A model generated the notes under the pieces. That model ran no database searches and had not been told where the DNA came from. It saw only the letters and a program-made list of their open reading frames with translations. DNA of 64,000 bases, from contig CAJJDP010000079.1 of the NCBI GenBank assembly GCA_905182995.1, positions 261,893 to 325,892 on the forward strand, written 5' to 3'. Numbering within the stretch: the first letter of the stretch is position 1; each line of letters starts with the position of its first letter. This stretch comes from Paramecium octaurelia (lineage: Eukaryota > Ciliophora > Oligohymenophorea > Peniculida > Parameciidae). The translations under genes and the position numbers were made by a program. Below are positions 36,217-47,853 of this stretch, one piece after another.

Positions 36217-37513
36217 TCAAAAGTGCTCAACAGTTTTCTATGATTTAATTGAATCATAACAATCTTTCAAATCATTTTAAAAATATTTTTGCACATCATT
36301 CAAACACCAACTTTACTGTTATCTAAAGATATTAATATCATCATTAAAGTTCGTGTTCAATTATTCTACCTTCTACTTGTTATTACTAATTTGCAATTTC
36401 AGTTCATCTATTTATGATCTGTAATTTGGATTATTGATTAATTGAGTATCTTTGTTGATCTAATCCTTTAAGTCCTTATAAAGATTTATCAACTTGATGG
36501 CTTGATCATAATCTTTAATGCTTGCTTCCATCCTGTAAATATACTTTTATCTTAATTTAATTTCATAGCTCTCATAGATCTTTATGATTATTTTTAGCAT
36601 GTTAAATTCTTCAGTTCCTTAACACTCAGTCACTAAATTATTAATGTCAATTACTAAATATATCAAAACTATTAGATAACGATCTTGTTTAAATTTGTAA
36701 TTTCTACACTATTTTCTAAAGATCCGATGTTATGATTTCAGTATTAAGTTTATTTAATTCGAATTCTTTCTTATCTTAACAATATTATGAGTAATTTACA
36801 TTCATCAAATTATTTATCAAAATCATCAGGAATTCTAGGGATTATTTGAATATTGTTATAATTGTACACTCTTGAGAACATGTTCATGAATGATAATCCT
36901 GTACTGATAACCTTATTGATCACCGATTGAGACTCTTTCATATTGTCGATATATTATTAAAATGCCTCATATTCCTATAGAATAAAATTCAATATGATGA
37001 AGTACTTTTAATTCTTCACTAAAAAATCGTTCAATGCAATCAACTGATTAGAATTTCTTGTGACTTAATATTTTTTACATAAAGTAGACAAATTCTAATT
37101 TTCTATTTGATTATATATATAATTGATTACCTTTTATCTTTATCGTAACCAGTCTATTTTTCAGGAAGACTGGGAATAATTCTTCCTATTAATTTATTTT
37201 GCAATTCGTCTTATAACCATAGGAAATGCGTATATCTATTGGTTTAAGATTTTATTTTTAATACCTTCTAACAAAATCATGAGACTTTTTATTATTTGTT
37301 AACAAATCAATTTTAGTGATTGTAAACTTATATTTAACAGTGTCATATCCTCTTTGAAGATTGAATATGGAATTTTTACATTTAAGATGTTTCTATTTCA
37401 GTTCCAATACATTTGATTTCGTATTGAATGCGTGTTTCTTCGATCAAATTTCCTCTTTTGACTACATCGAAAATGGCCTGAGAAGTTGTGATTAGATCAT
37501 AATTGTCTTTCAT
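36217..37513 (-). CDS. PX-domain sorting nexin with BAR-like coil
   Basis: MKDNYDLITTSQAIFDVVKR (ATG 37513). PX domain for phosphoinositide binding: YEIKCIG, TVKYKFTITKIDLL, FVRRYTHFLWLQDELQNKL and IIPSLPEKQ, matching the R-Y-xx-F-xx-L and P-x-LP-x-K motifs. The C-terminal ~200 residues are helical (TTE/QKYQ-type heptads, LKLQISNNKQKVEQLNTNFN), consistent with a BAR domain. Five introns (28, 29, 26, 25 and 22 nt) bring the frame to 389 codons, 388 aa, typical of PX-BAR nexins. TGA 36217-36219. Likely acts in endosomal sorting or phagosome traffic. The gap to the next gene's start is 76 bp. Confidence 0.85.
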
Positions 37514-37537
37514 TTATTTTTTTTATAGAATTAATTA

Positions 37538-38222
37538 TCAAGTGAAAAATTTCTTCTTCAAATGAGATTAGGCAAACACTTATTTAAAATTAAACTTTTG
37601 ACGTTGAGAAGTGCTATTGTCGTTGAAAAAATTATTAGCGAAAGTGAAATTACAATCATCATCCTTTGGAACAGGATCTTCAATCCTTGGCAATTTGGTT
37701 CGTTTATTATAATTTTGAGAGACTGACTGCTTTACTTCAATTAACTTTGGCTTATTGGCATCCTATTAACTTTGAAGTTAAATATGAGATCTTGAATTCT
37801 TTTTCAAATCGTTGAAATCTAATCTAATTTTGGTTTTATGTGATCGAGTTAAAGTATCAATAATCTTCTGTTTTTGGTTCAATGATTTTTTCAAGTTCTC
37901 GTTTTCTCTCATAATTATTTATATCTAATCAATCGGAGATCCATTTAATATTTCAGTGGAGACTCTGTAAGATTTGAAAGCCCTTAACTATGGAGAGGGA
38001 GAGTGACTAAGTTAAGTATTATAATACTTTGAATCATTGTCATTTGTAGAAGGAGTGACTAGAGCCTATTTTAGAACTTGTGGTATCTCAGTAGGTAATG
38101 AACCTTAGAACTTAAAGAGATTAATTACCAATTTAAAGTCTGAAAGGATGAGGTTTTGGTTTAAAAAGCTGGCAGTTCAACTCATTGAAAACTCCAAAAG
38201 ATTTAGAATGATGTAAATCCAT
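37538..38222 (-). CDS. Hypothetical protein, 219 aa
   Basis: MDLHHSKSFGVFNELNCQLF with one intron at 38104-38128; spliced 220 codons, TGA 37538-37540. Ser/Pro-rich N-terminal half (TQLSHSPSPQLRAFKSYRVS), a short coil (MRENENLKKSLNQKQKIIDT) and a basic C-terminus. No domain recognised. Its stop is only 24 bp from the start of the sorting nexin. Confidence 0.65.
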
Positions 38223-39232
38223 TATTATTATATAAATAATTATTTTTTCATCATTGTTTGTATTTGTTATATCTCTTTTTAATCATACTTCAAAATTTTT
38301 TTCGGTTTCATACTGTTCACATATATATTTTATAAAACTTCAACTTTGACTGAATCAATTAGTTTCATTTTTTTGGAATCGATAACTAATTTCTATAAAA
38401 TGTCCTTTTTAATGTTATACCCGGTGAATTTGATTTTTTAAGTACTATTCTTTATTGCAAAGTTAAATACAATGAATTTTATTTTTTAGAGAAAATACCT
38501 TTCTTTTAGTGTTTTTAATTAGTACCTACAATTTATCTAATCTATTGGCGCATTGTATTACCAATTTGAAGGATGAACGATATAAATACTTTATAGTCCG
38601 TATGATAATTGAGCATATATTCTAGTTAGGAAATGCAATATAAAATTAAGGGTTCCAATTTACATGTAGATTTTTTAATATTATTCATAGTTGAAAATAA
38701 TCTTGATAGATAATTAGAGATTTTTTGATCTTCTCAATTTTACAATAGAAAATTAAGATCATCGAAGAATATTCATTACCTCTGATGAATTTAGAAACGA
38801 AGAGGGTAATTCCAAAATTGAAACATCCCAAATATTCCATATATAAACTATTTTAGATTTTTGACATCGAAAGTTGCACTATTATTTATCAATTTACTAT
38901 TTCAAAAAGACAAGAGTTATTAATATTCAAGATACAACATTACGACTTATTCTATTATTGATTTTCAAGCCTTCCAATAATTCGTATTTCTTATTGCTTT
39001 ATGTATTGAAATCATAAAGTAATTTTCTTTTTCTGATTATAAATTTCTATTTTAATAAGAACATCAATGAATGTAGATTACATTCCTGGATGTTATTATT
39101 GATATTATAGTTCAATATATTAGTGTTAGAGTATGATAAAATGTTAGTGAATTTAGTTATGAATGATATGTTTAATCATGCAAAATATATCGAATTTTAA
39201 ATAAATAAAATATCCTTTTAAAAAAAAATATT
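38223..39232. other. 1-kb gene-poor stretch, possibly with a decayed frame
   Basis: Unusually long spacer for this window. No good gene seen. On the minus strand a frame from ATG 39179 (MIKHIIHNQIHQHFIILQHQ) runs ~55 codons to a TGA and, in the same frame, continues open for another ~40 (FQYIKQQEIRIIGRLENQQQ), which could be a decayed gene or chance. The right end carries the RPS5 promoter. Confidence 0.35.
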
Positions 39233-39904
39233 ATGGCTGAATAAGAATCTGTAGCTACAGTCAAATTTGCAAATCAACCTAAATTATTCGGAAAATGGGA
39301 TTATGATGAAGTTTAAGTAACAGATTAATGCTTCAAAGATTATATTGCAGTTCAAACATCGAAATCACGTGTGTTTGTCCCTCACACTGCTGGAAGGTAT
39401 AGAGATTGAATATTATTGTTTATAGATATCAAAGAAAGAAGTTTAGAAAGGCTTAATGCCCAATAGTTGAGAGATTGGCTGGAGCACTTATGTTTCATGG
39501 CAGAAATACAGGTAAGAAAGTAAAGGCTGTGGCAATAATCAGACATGCATTTGAAATTGTTCATTTGTTGACAGGCAAGAATCCACTCGCAGTGTTGTCA
39601 CTTGCAGTCTAAAGAGGTGGAGCAAGAGAAGATTTCACTAAAGTAGGAACTGGTGGTGTTGCCAAATAATAAGCTGTTGATGTTGCTCCAATTAGAAGAG
39701 TTAATGAGGTAAGCATTTGAATGATAATGAAAGGCTGTTCACAATTTGGCCAAAGGTGTTAGAGATTCTGTATTCAAGAAGATGAAAACAATAGCTGAAG
39801 CCTTAGCTGATGAATTGATTGCAGCATCCAATGAAGACGGATAAAAGTCATACACTATTAAAAAGAGAGACGAATTAGAGAAAGTTGCCAAAACCAATCG
39901 TTGA
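39233..39904 (+). CDS. RPS5: 40S ribosomal protein S5 (uS7)
   Basis: [20 protein letters not shown]; core [40 protein letters not shown] and [20 protein letters not shown] are uS7 hallmarks (tRNA E-site and 3' major domain binding). The C-terminus ends ...[14 protein letters not shown], the usual S5 end. Introns 39397-39425 and 39709-39733; spliced 206 codons, TGA 39902-39904. Biased codons suggest high expression. The next co-oriented gene starts 49 bp downstream. Confidence 0.97.
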
Positions 39905-39953
39905 TTTAGATTCATTAATTATAGTACAATACAAATAAAGATAATTAATTAAA

Positions 39954-42097
39954 ATGAGTTCGTATATTATAGCAGGCAGTTCCGATAAAGTCGATACAGC
40001 CGAAGTACTCTATCTTCAAGTTAACATAATAGTGCGAGAACATGGCCAATCTGATTAGACAATACTACCCAGAAATCTCATTCAAGATTGTATTGAAAGA
40101 TCTAACTTAATGGGAATAATATGCTGATGAGATCTGCAGAATATATGGATTTAAATAAAAGAGCAATCCCATCATATATACTATGGATGGATGTCTTATT
40201 GGAGATAGAAATGTACAACCATGCAAATCATCTAGGCATTTATTTCATTGGCAGAAAGTAGATTCGGTTTCTCTGATCCAAAATTAAGACAAGGTCCTAT
40301 AACTCCTGATGTCAATAAGAAAATAGCCAAACAAGAATTGGATCTAAAGTTAAAATTGCAGAGAGGCAAGAAAACTTTAGTAGAGAAAATAGAATAACAG
40401 ATGCTCATTATCTATTCAAATAATATTGTGTAGCCTACAGATGGCGTATTCAAATAGTCATTTAAAAGTGGTGTCAAAGAAAAATTGAAGACTTGGTATG
40501 ATTCACTAAATAATCTAATACGAACAGATGTGAAACGAAATTTGTCAACTGACAGTATTTACTCATCTAGTTTTCGAAATGGAATGAAGGTGATTCCTCT
40601 CTTTTATTCTAGTTTCTCTATAAGTTCGATGATAGATTGAGACCAATCAAAAAGTTATAAGAATCTCACTATTTCGAAGAAAATAAGGAAACCATTCAAG
40701 AATCCAATTATGTAGATGTAGAAGTCAAGGAGGATGGTAAATTCGTAATCAAACAAATCTTATGGTTTAGTGAAACAGCCAGGTTCCTTACTTTAGAATA
40801 AGAATAACTCTAATAACAACTACAAGAATTGGCATAACAGAGAGAGAGGGAACAATCTCATAAGAATAGTAATATATTATCTTATCTTATTCAGGCATGA
40901 TCTCACCTGATATCAGAAGAGACACTAACGAATTAAATGATACCAACTCATCTCCCAAGGCAACTATTCAAACTCAACCCATTGTTGAATAACCTAACGA
41001 AGAGGGGGAATTAGATGTCATCAAAAATGATTAGGTTGAAGACCCATTATAGACTGATCAATAAGGTGCAGATTAATAATAGGAATAAATCAATCCTAAT
41101 AATGAACAATAAGAATTAGATTAAGTCTAATCGATTGGCGGTGGACCAGTTATGGATTTACAGGAAGATATTGAAACTATCCTAAACAATAATTAAGAAA
41201 AGCCTGATAAAATTGATGTCTCAGAATTGTTTGTCCATAAATTTAGAAATGACTATGCCTTAATTTTGCATCCATTCCCGTTAATGGATGGTTAAATGTT
41301 GTTATGCAAACCTGTTGATAACCATATAGATGATTATAGTTGTATTAAAAGAGGGAGAATAAATTCATACAAGAAAAGCAGTGCATAAACAAATTGTGAA
41401 GGATTGTACGAGCACTAATTAGATATATTTAAATCAATTACCATCTAGGATTGTGAAATAGTCACAAAAATCATTAATAAATGTGATGCTTTGGTTGTTT
41501 TGAATATCCTTCCATAGGATTTAGAATCTTTTTTACCGTTATCAAATGGCCACTATTCAATTATTCTAAGATAACACGCTGAACTGAATAAAGCCAATAA
41601 GAAACTGTTTAAGTTTCTGAATGAGAAGAAAGTATAAGTCAATTATAAACAATTAATGCCAATTGAAGAATTTATTCTAGATCAAAGAAGTTAGTGTTAT
41701 GAAGTTCAAAGAGAAGTGTTCAAACGTAAAATTAACATAATAATAATGTAGTTAAATCTTTGGATATTCATCATTATTTTGCATTCCCTCCTTAGATTCT
41801 AACAGCAGAATCTGTGATGGATATAATATTAAAGATATTGTCAATAATAATGGATTATGATCATAGTATTATTATTCTTAATATCTAGCTGCTGCTCTAA
41901 AAATGGGATTCAATTTGTTAATAAGCAAACACTTAATATTTTTATGTCCAACATTTTCCAATTATGATAATATAGATGGATTTAAATTGCATCTTCAAGC
42001 TTTTACAGCTATGGGCTTTCTCAATCTACCATCAGGAAGTTCCTCAATCAATTTCTTTGATTTATTGTAAAAAGCGCAGGAAAAAATTTAATAATGA
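39954..42097 (+). CDS. Large protein with MDH1B-like N-terminal domain
   Basis: MSSYIIAGSSDKVDTAE..., YYPEISFKIVLKDLTQWEQY, ADEICRIYGFKQKSNPIIYT and IGDRNAFISLAESRFGF resemble the N-terminal thioredoxin-like domain of MDH1B (cf. VLAG..., W...C...K, SPIIW). No Rossmann NAD motif or MDH catalytic domain follows. Instead there is a middle region with KLKTWYDSLNNLIRTDVKRN, an acidic Gln-rich linker, and a unique C-terminal domain (VHKFRNDYALILHPFPLMDG; LISKHLIFLCPTFSNYDN). Six introns: 40005-40032, 40213-40235, 40590-40612, 40869-40894, 41726-41751, 41866-41888. Spliced 665 codons; TGA 42095-42097. The C-terminal half may be adenylate-kinase-like, but I saw no P-loop. Family assignment is tentative. 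Confidence 0.6.
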
Positions 42098-42130
42098 TCA
42101 TTAATAAACATTATATATATATATAATAAA

Positions 42131-43891
42131 TCATCTGAATTAATATTCTCCACAGTAAATATAATCTATATCATCATCCCATGTAGTATATTATTTATCT
42201 ATTCTATATAAATCAAGAATTCGAGAATCATAGATGTATTAACAATTGTATAAGGCTTCAATTAATCCAGTTTAATCAATTATTTAATTTAAAAACTCAG
42301 GTTCAGTTTTATAAATCTGACTTTATTTAATAATATGGTTTTGGTCATATTTTTTTTACTATTTCTAAAATCTATTTTAACCTTGTTAATTATTGTCCAA
42401 ATTGAATTCCATAGCTTTACTCCTCTTTCTTTTATTATCATTTTCATCCATCTTTTAGTAAGTAATTAAATCATTTTCAACTTGATTCAGTATCTCATCA
42501 ATCTATTCCTGATTGGATAATAGATCTTCTCTATTTTCCAATCCATTGCGATTCGTCTCTTCAGATTACCTTCTATTATCACTAGATTTATCTTAATCAG
42601 ACATTTGATCACTGACCATCTACCCATCTGTATTGATTCTGTAGTTCTTCTTATCAACCGGTTAACCGTTAGCTCCAAGAATAGCATTCTTCCTGCTTAT
42701 CATTTTTGCATCTCTCCTTGCTCTCCTCTTTGTATCTGTACCTTTATCACCAGTGCCATTTTCACTTGGTTCTTCATCTTCATCAAAATAATTTATGTTA
42801 TCATTCTTTTCTTTTTGATCCATGATATCCTCAATACTTAATTTGGTATATTTTCGAGGTATTTAAGTTTTAGATTCCTTTAAATCTTATTTACTATTTT
42901 TGTGTTTCTATTTTTATTAGTCAACTTGTATTTGTTAAATTTATAATTACTCAATTGGATTTATGAGCTTTGATTATTTTGAAACTGAGACTTTAGTAGT
43001 TCTGTTCTATTAGGCATTTCTTTTAGATTGACTGATTGCTCCAGAGACTTCTGATAGGTTCTCACAAGATTATTGAGAGGTTGAATAATTTTAATCCTGA
43101 TCACTAAATTAATCAGACAATAATTGCATTATCTAACTTTGTTCAGCAGTGTTGAATGATTCATCAAAATTGAATATTAGATTTATTCTATTGCTCTTTT
43201 GTAATTTATGAGGTTGAAACCAGTTAATAAGCATTTCCATTCTATTCTTAAATTCAAGATCAGGCTCAGCTACTGGCAATACATAATAATCATTGTAATC
43301 CTAATTCAAAAGCATGAACTCCTTTCTTAACTTTACTAATGTAATCACAGCTTGCTTCTTTTCCATCTGTCTTACATATCCTTTGTGATTTTGCAGTAAC
43401 TTCACTACCTAATTATATATTTCCATGATTTTCTCCCTTATTTCGATTCTCTTTGTTTGATTTTATTACTGAGGCTTTTTCAAATAGTTTGGATACATGT
43501 CTAAATCAGGGGCACTTCTACGTGGATCTCGAGATATCATGAAATGATTCTAAAAGTTTTCATTACTATTATTGCGAATACGCTTCATAGGACTTTCCTT
43601 GTTTTTGGTTGTCGTTGTAACATCGAGTGGCTTATATAAGCAATTAAACATTTCGACTTCATTGAGAGGAGCCTGATCTATTTTCATAATGCTGGAATAA
43701 TGATAATAAGAGGAGTTTTTATGATGAGTTGAATGCAAAGGAGTTGTTGGCTATAGCATTTTAGACATCGGAGATTGAGATGGGTTCAAGGATCTTGCCT
43801 TTGAATGGTGAGTTGATCGTTCACGAATGTGACTCATTGCTATTTGTGGTAACTTGATCTTAGTTACTGTAGCTTTAGACTTAATAATCAT
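42131..43891 (-). CDS. Hypothetical largely disordered protein, 586 aa
   Basis: One uninterrupted TGA-only frame of 587 codons, no introns: MIIKSKATVTKIKLPQIAMS (43891) to ...YIYCGEYQFR (TGA 42131-42133). Ser/His/Pro-rich N-terminus, a helical patch (KIMEIYNQVVKLLQNHKGYV), long Gln/Ser/Asp linkers and a basic stretch (TKRRARRDAKMISRKNAIL). No known domain. It is divergent from the septin gene across 146 bp and convergent with the preceding gene (33 bp). Confidence 0.7.
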
Positions 43892-44037
43892 TATATAAAT
43901 AAATTATATTCGCCTTAAGAAGATTATTATTTCTTTTCGTTTGTCTCTATTTTTATAACAAAAATCCATAAATTACCATATAGTAATAATAACACTTCCT
44001 TAATCTGACTTTGGTTTAAATTATATATAATTTTATA

Positions 44038-45340
44038 ATGCAAGATTTCAAAAGAACTAAACTTGAGACTTCTTGTAATGAAATTTAAAGCCAATTTAAT
44101 TAGATAATTCATAAAGAACTGAGGATTTCTCAATTATCAATGGACTAACTGGTACAATCAAGAAAAGTGATCATAAATTTGATGAATAAGCTAGTGAAAT
44201 CTCTGAATACTAAGAGAAGTAAAATGTACTCCTTCAACTAGTAAATCCTCATCTCTAAAATAACCCTTACCAATAATTCAATAAGACATCGAATAGTCAT
44301 AGTACGAATCGCAAATAATTGAATCTTTGGGGGATTCGTATCCTGGATCTGAGATTAAAGCCCTTATTGAATAGAAAAAATAAAGAGATCACAAACCTGT
44401 AAGTTTATATATCTTTACATCTAGATTTATCTGAACATTATGGTTGTTGGCTAGTCAGGATTGGGGAAATCCACTTTCATTGATGTCTTACTCAAAAAGA
44501 AGTTAGGCAATGGTCAAATCATAAGAGATTCCACTCTACAAATCCAAGAAATATAAGGTAATTTAATTCATTCAAAAACAAAGGCATAATCAACTAAAAT
44601 GATTTAACTTTGAATATCAAATTTATTGACACCCCTGGTTTCAAACATCAATACAGTCTCAGATCTTGGCTTAAGCTCTTATGTGGATACATTAAGAATT
44701 AATTTAAGTCTTATCAACAAAGATAAAATCAATAATATGAAAGCAAAGAGAAATTTTAGTAATTGTCTTAATAAGAATTCGATGAAAGAGTGCATGTATG
44801 TTTTTACTTTTTCTCTGGCCCTAGAATTTAAACAGAAGATTTGTAAGCACTCAAAAAGATAAGTGGATTGGTGAATGTTATTCCCATCTTAGCCAAGGGT
44901 GACTCCTACACTAAAAATGAGATTATTTAACTTAAATAACAATTTAATGATATGATAAATCATTATCATATCGATTTGTTCAAATGCTAATGCAATAACA
45001 ACTTCCAAGAGAAAAGTCAATTTGGACCCACACTTCCTTATGTGATCATAAGTTCAGTAGAATAATTTCAAGTAGGAAATCTTCTCATCTATGGAAGGTA
45101 ATGAATGGAACTATTAAATATAGAAAGTTTCCTTGGGGGATCTGTGATATTTTCAATCCTCAACATTCTGATTTGATAATCTTATATAAATCCTTAATTG
45201 GCCATTATTGTTTAGAATTGATTAAACTAACAGATTTCCTTTATAACAATTATGTATAAAAAGAGAAATAGAAATTGAAGTTAAAATAATAAAGTGAATA
45301 CTGGTTGGTTAATTTGATAAGCTACCTATTTAATAGATGA
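44038..45340 (+). CDS. Septin GTPase
   Basis: Septin of the GTP-binding filament-forming family. After a ~100-residue Ser/Gln-rich N-terminus comes LNIMVVGQSGLGKSTFIDVL (G1 P-loop), IKFIDTPGFKHQ (G3), LVNVIPILAKGDSYT (G4 position, AKGD instead of AKAD) and the septin-specific GRKFPWGICDIFNPQHSDLI (cf. R-x-YPWG...NPEH-DF). Five introns (44075-44103, 44219-44241, 44399-44424, 44558-44583, 45098-45123) give 391 codons, TGA 45338-45340. A short coiled tail follows the GTPase domain. In ciliates septins have been tied to mitochondria rather than cytokinesis (Tetrahymena literature); the location here is inferred. Confidence 0.92.
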
Positions 45341-45411
45341 AATGTTTATAAAATGAGTAATCTAACCAAATAAAAAATCAACATGTATTTATATTATTAA
45401 TAAATAATAAA

Positions 45412-46823
45412 TCAGCAATTTGCTTATGGCTACTCCTCCTATTTTTGTTCATGTGACTCCTTTTCTTTTTCTTGCTTCAAATAATTTAGATTTAATCTAT
45501 GAGTATTTCCAGGAGTATATTTAGGACTTGGTTATTTCGGTTTTGGATTTGACAATCTCACAGGTCTATCAGGAGTCCAATCTGGTACTGTTCTTGGAAC
45601 ATAACTATATTAAGCTAATTTTTATGATTAAAAGTCATCCAACTTATACCTACTATTATATTTCAATAATACCTAATGGTTTGCACTCTCTTATTTACAT
45701 TCTAAGAATCATTATCAACGAATGATTATTTATTGGATGCATTCTGATATAATCTTTTTGATGTTACAAAACCAGCTAAACCTTGGGATGATGGTTTTTC
45801 AAATGTTCTAATTTACTATCTTTGTTCTCTTTCATTCTAGAATAGATCGGATATATAGGATTGAAGATCCCCTTTCATTCTATTTGCTTTTTGAGATTTT
45901 CTTTCTTCTAGCACCTATCGTTCTTCATAAGGTGACTTTATTTATTATTATGGATTTGGAGCATAATTTTTCAAGTTTTGAGCTGCTTTTTGAGGAGATA
46001 TTTAAATCTAGGATTCTATGATAAAGGAGGATTTAAGGGATATTTGACTATTTCCTAAGGAACCCTTATTTTAGAGACTACTTTGAAGTAAATTACCTGT
46101 ACTTCCATAGGCACCCTTACTCCTTGAGTAGGAATAGGTAGAATCAATGTAACTTCGTTTAGCCTTAGATGGTTTACTACCTTCTTCTTCTTCTTCTTCG
46201 TTATTTTTTTATTGAAGTTTGAGAACTTGAAGTTCTGGTTATTTGACTTCAGATTTCTTGGCTAAGAATTATGCAAAACAATCTTGCTCATTTTGAACAA
46301 CATCTTATTTTTCTTTCTATTTTTATCCTTCATTTACTAGATTATCCAGTTTCTCTTGTAATTTTTCTAATGTTTCACAATTATTAGCTATTGGTTATAC
46401 TCTTTTATTTGGTGCTGTATCTAAACCTCTTGAAGCTTCTTTAGGCATTTCTCCATTATCCAACATAGTCAAAAGTTATAATTTCTCATTAATTATTTGT
46501 AATTTGTGATCATTTTATTTTTATTTGTACTCCCATTATTCCCAAACTTTGGAAAAGTTTTCATCATTCAATGTAATGTCTTTAAATACTTAGGTTCTAT
46601 TTATTATATTTCAATAATCTTACAAATCCAATCCTTTGGCATAATCTCCAAAATCTTCTATAGCTAAAACATCTTTCCCTTCCTTGCATAATGATTTAAA
46701 GGCTTCTACAGGATTTTTGAATTTAGATGACAGATTTTTCTTTAATTGAACCCATTAATTTAAAATTGCTTGGCTTTTCTCGATCTCTTACTTCTACTAA
46801 GTTAACTGCTCAATTTCAGACAT
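45412..46823 (-). CDS. Coiled-coil protein, 454 aa
   Basis: MSEIEQLTQQKQEIEKSQAI (ATG 46823). The N-terminal ~110 residues are helical with an EF-hand-like spacing (KSLCKEGKDVLAIEDFGDYA) but no complete Ca2+ loop. A coil follows (CETLEKLQEKLDNLVNEGQK), then a short acidic run (NNEEEEEEGSKPSKAKRSYI) and a Tyr/Pro-rich tail (QYSYVPRTVPDWTPDRPVRL). Two introns identified: 27 nt near 46597-46623 and a 20-nt one at 45653-45672, among the shortest in the window; with both removed the length is 455 codons. TGA 45412-45414. Confidence 0.65.
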
Positions 46824-47135
46824 GTTAAAATTTATTTTAATTATAAATAAAAATTTAATTCCAAGTATTTAATATATATCTAACTTAAGAAGAATAAAAA
46901 CGTAATTCTTGGTATACTCAAGTGAACTTGATTAAAATGATAAGGTTCAAGAGTCTAATTTATGAATAAGCTCCATATTTAATAATGAATATTATTTTAA
47001 GAAATTAATAAAATTATGTCGATATCGAGTTTTGAATGAATCAAATAATTATCACAAAATTTGAGATTTTCTATCTATTAATGAAATTTAGGTTATTTAT
47101 ATAATTAATAGAATTATTAATTAATTAATTAAATA
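46824..47135. promoter_or_regulatory. Divergent intergenic region
   Basis: 312 bp of A/T-rich DNA between the divergent starts of the coiled-coil gene and the RING gene. No coding frame seen; presumably holds both promoters. A TTAATTAATTAATTAA run lies near 47116-47133. Confidence 0.45.
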
Positions 47136-47845
47136 ATGGAAAGTAAAAAACAGGAGCGAAATTTCGTAAATGAACATTCTATATCGAAATACTTAAAATG
47201 CACTATTTGTTCCGCTGTTTTTGAACAACCCACTAGATTAAAATGCGGGTATTGATGATTATTATGAAGCCACACCTATTGTAAACTATGTATTGTTTAA
47301 TGGTTGAGAGATCATCAGAATTGTCCTGAATGCAGAGCAAATACAAAAGAAAAGGACTTCTAATGTATGGATATTTGAAATATATCAAAGCTGATCGTAT
47401 TGCTGCAGGGATTATAAGCGAACTGCCTGTTTATTGTTTAAATAGAAATTATGGTTGTAAATGGAAAGGTGTCATAGATAACTTATAAAATCATCAAAAG
47501 AAATGCAGTGCTAAAAGTGATGCAACTTAACTTAACTTGAAAATCGAATCCTATAACGAGAACGATGAGGATTATGAACTTGCTTAATAAAATGATCCAG
47601 GAAATATAGGCACAAGAATATTGGCTAAATTCAAGGATAAAGTAGAGTTCATTGATGCATTAAAATCTTCTAATGAAAATACAAAAGATGAGAATTTAGA
47701 AGATGATGATCCATTAGTATTTTTGGATTAATTGCAAAAATTATCAGAAAAAATTCCTTTAGAAGAAAAAAGAGAAATAAACTTTGATGATTAAGATCTA
47801 CCTAAGCAAAGCCGTGAAAGAATAAATAAATAATCGAATATGTGA
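47136..47845 (+). CDS. RING-finger protein with TRAF-type zinc finger (putative E3 ligase)
   Basis: C3HC4 RING after a short N-terminus: LKCTICSAVFEQPTRLKCGH, then TYCKLCIVQWLRDHQNCPEC. A second Cys/His unit follows (YGCKWKGVIDNLQNHQKKC), the TRAF-type zinc finger found in RING-TRAF E3 ligases. Introns 47249-47269 (21 nt, inside the RING; its removal forms the CGH-TYC zinc site) and 47365-47390 (26 nt). Spliced 221 codons, TGA 47843-47845. The acidic C-terminus has no recognised domain. Predicted ubiquitin ligase; substrate unknown. Confidence 0.88.
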
Positions 47846-47853
47846 TAATCTCA

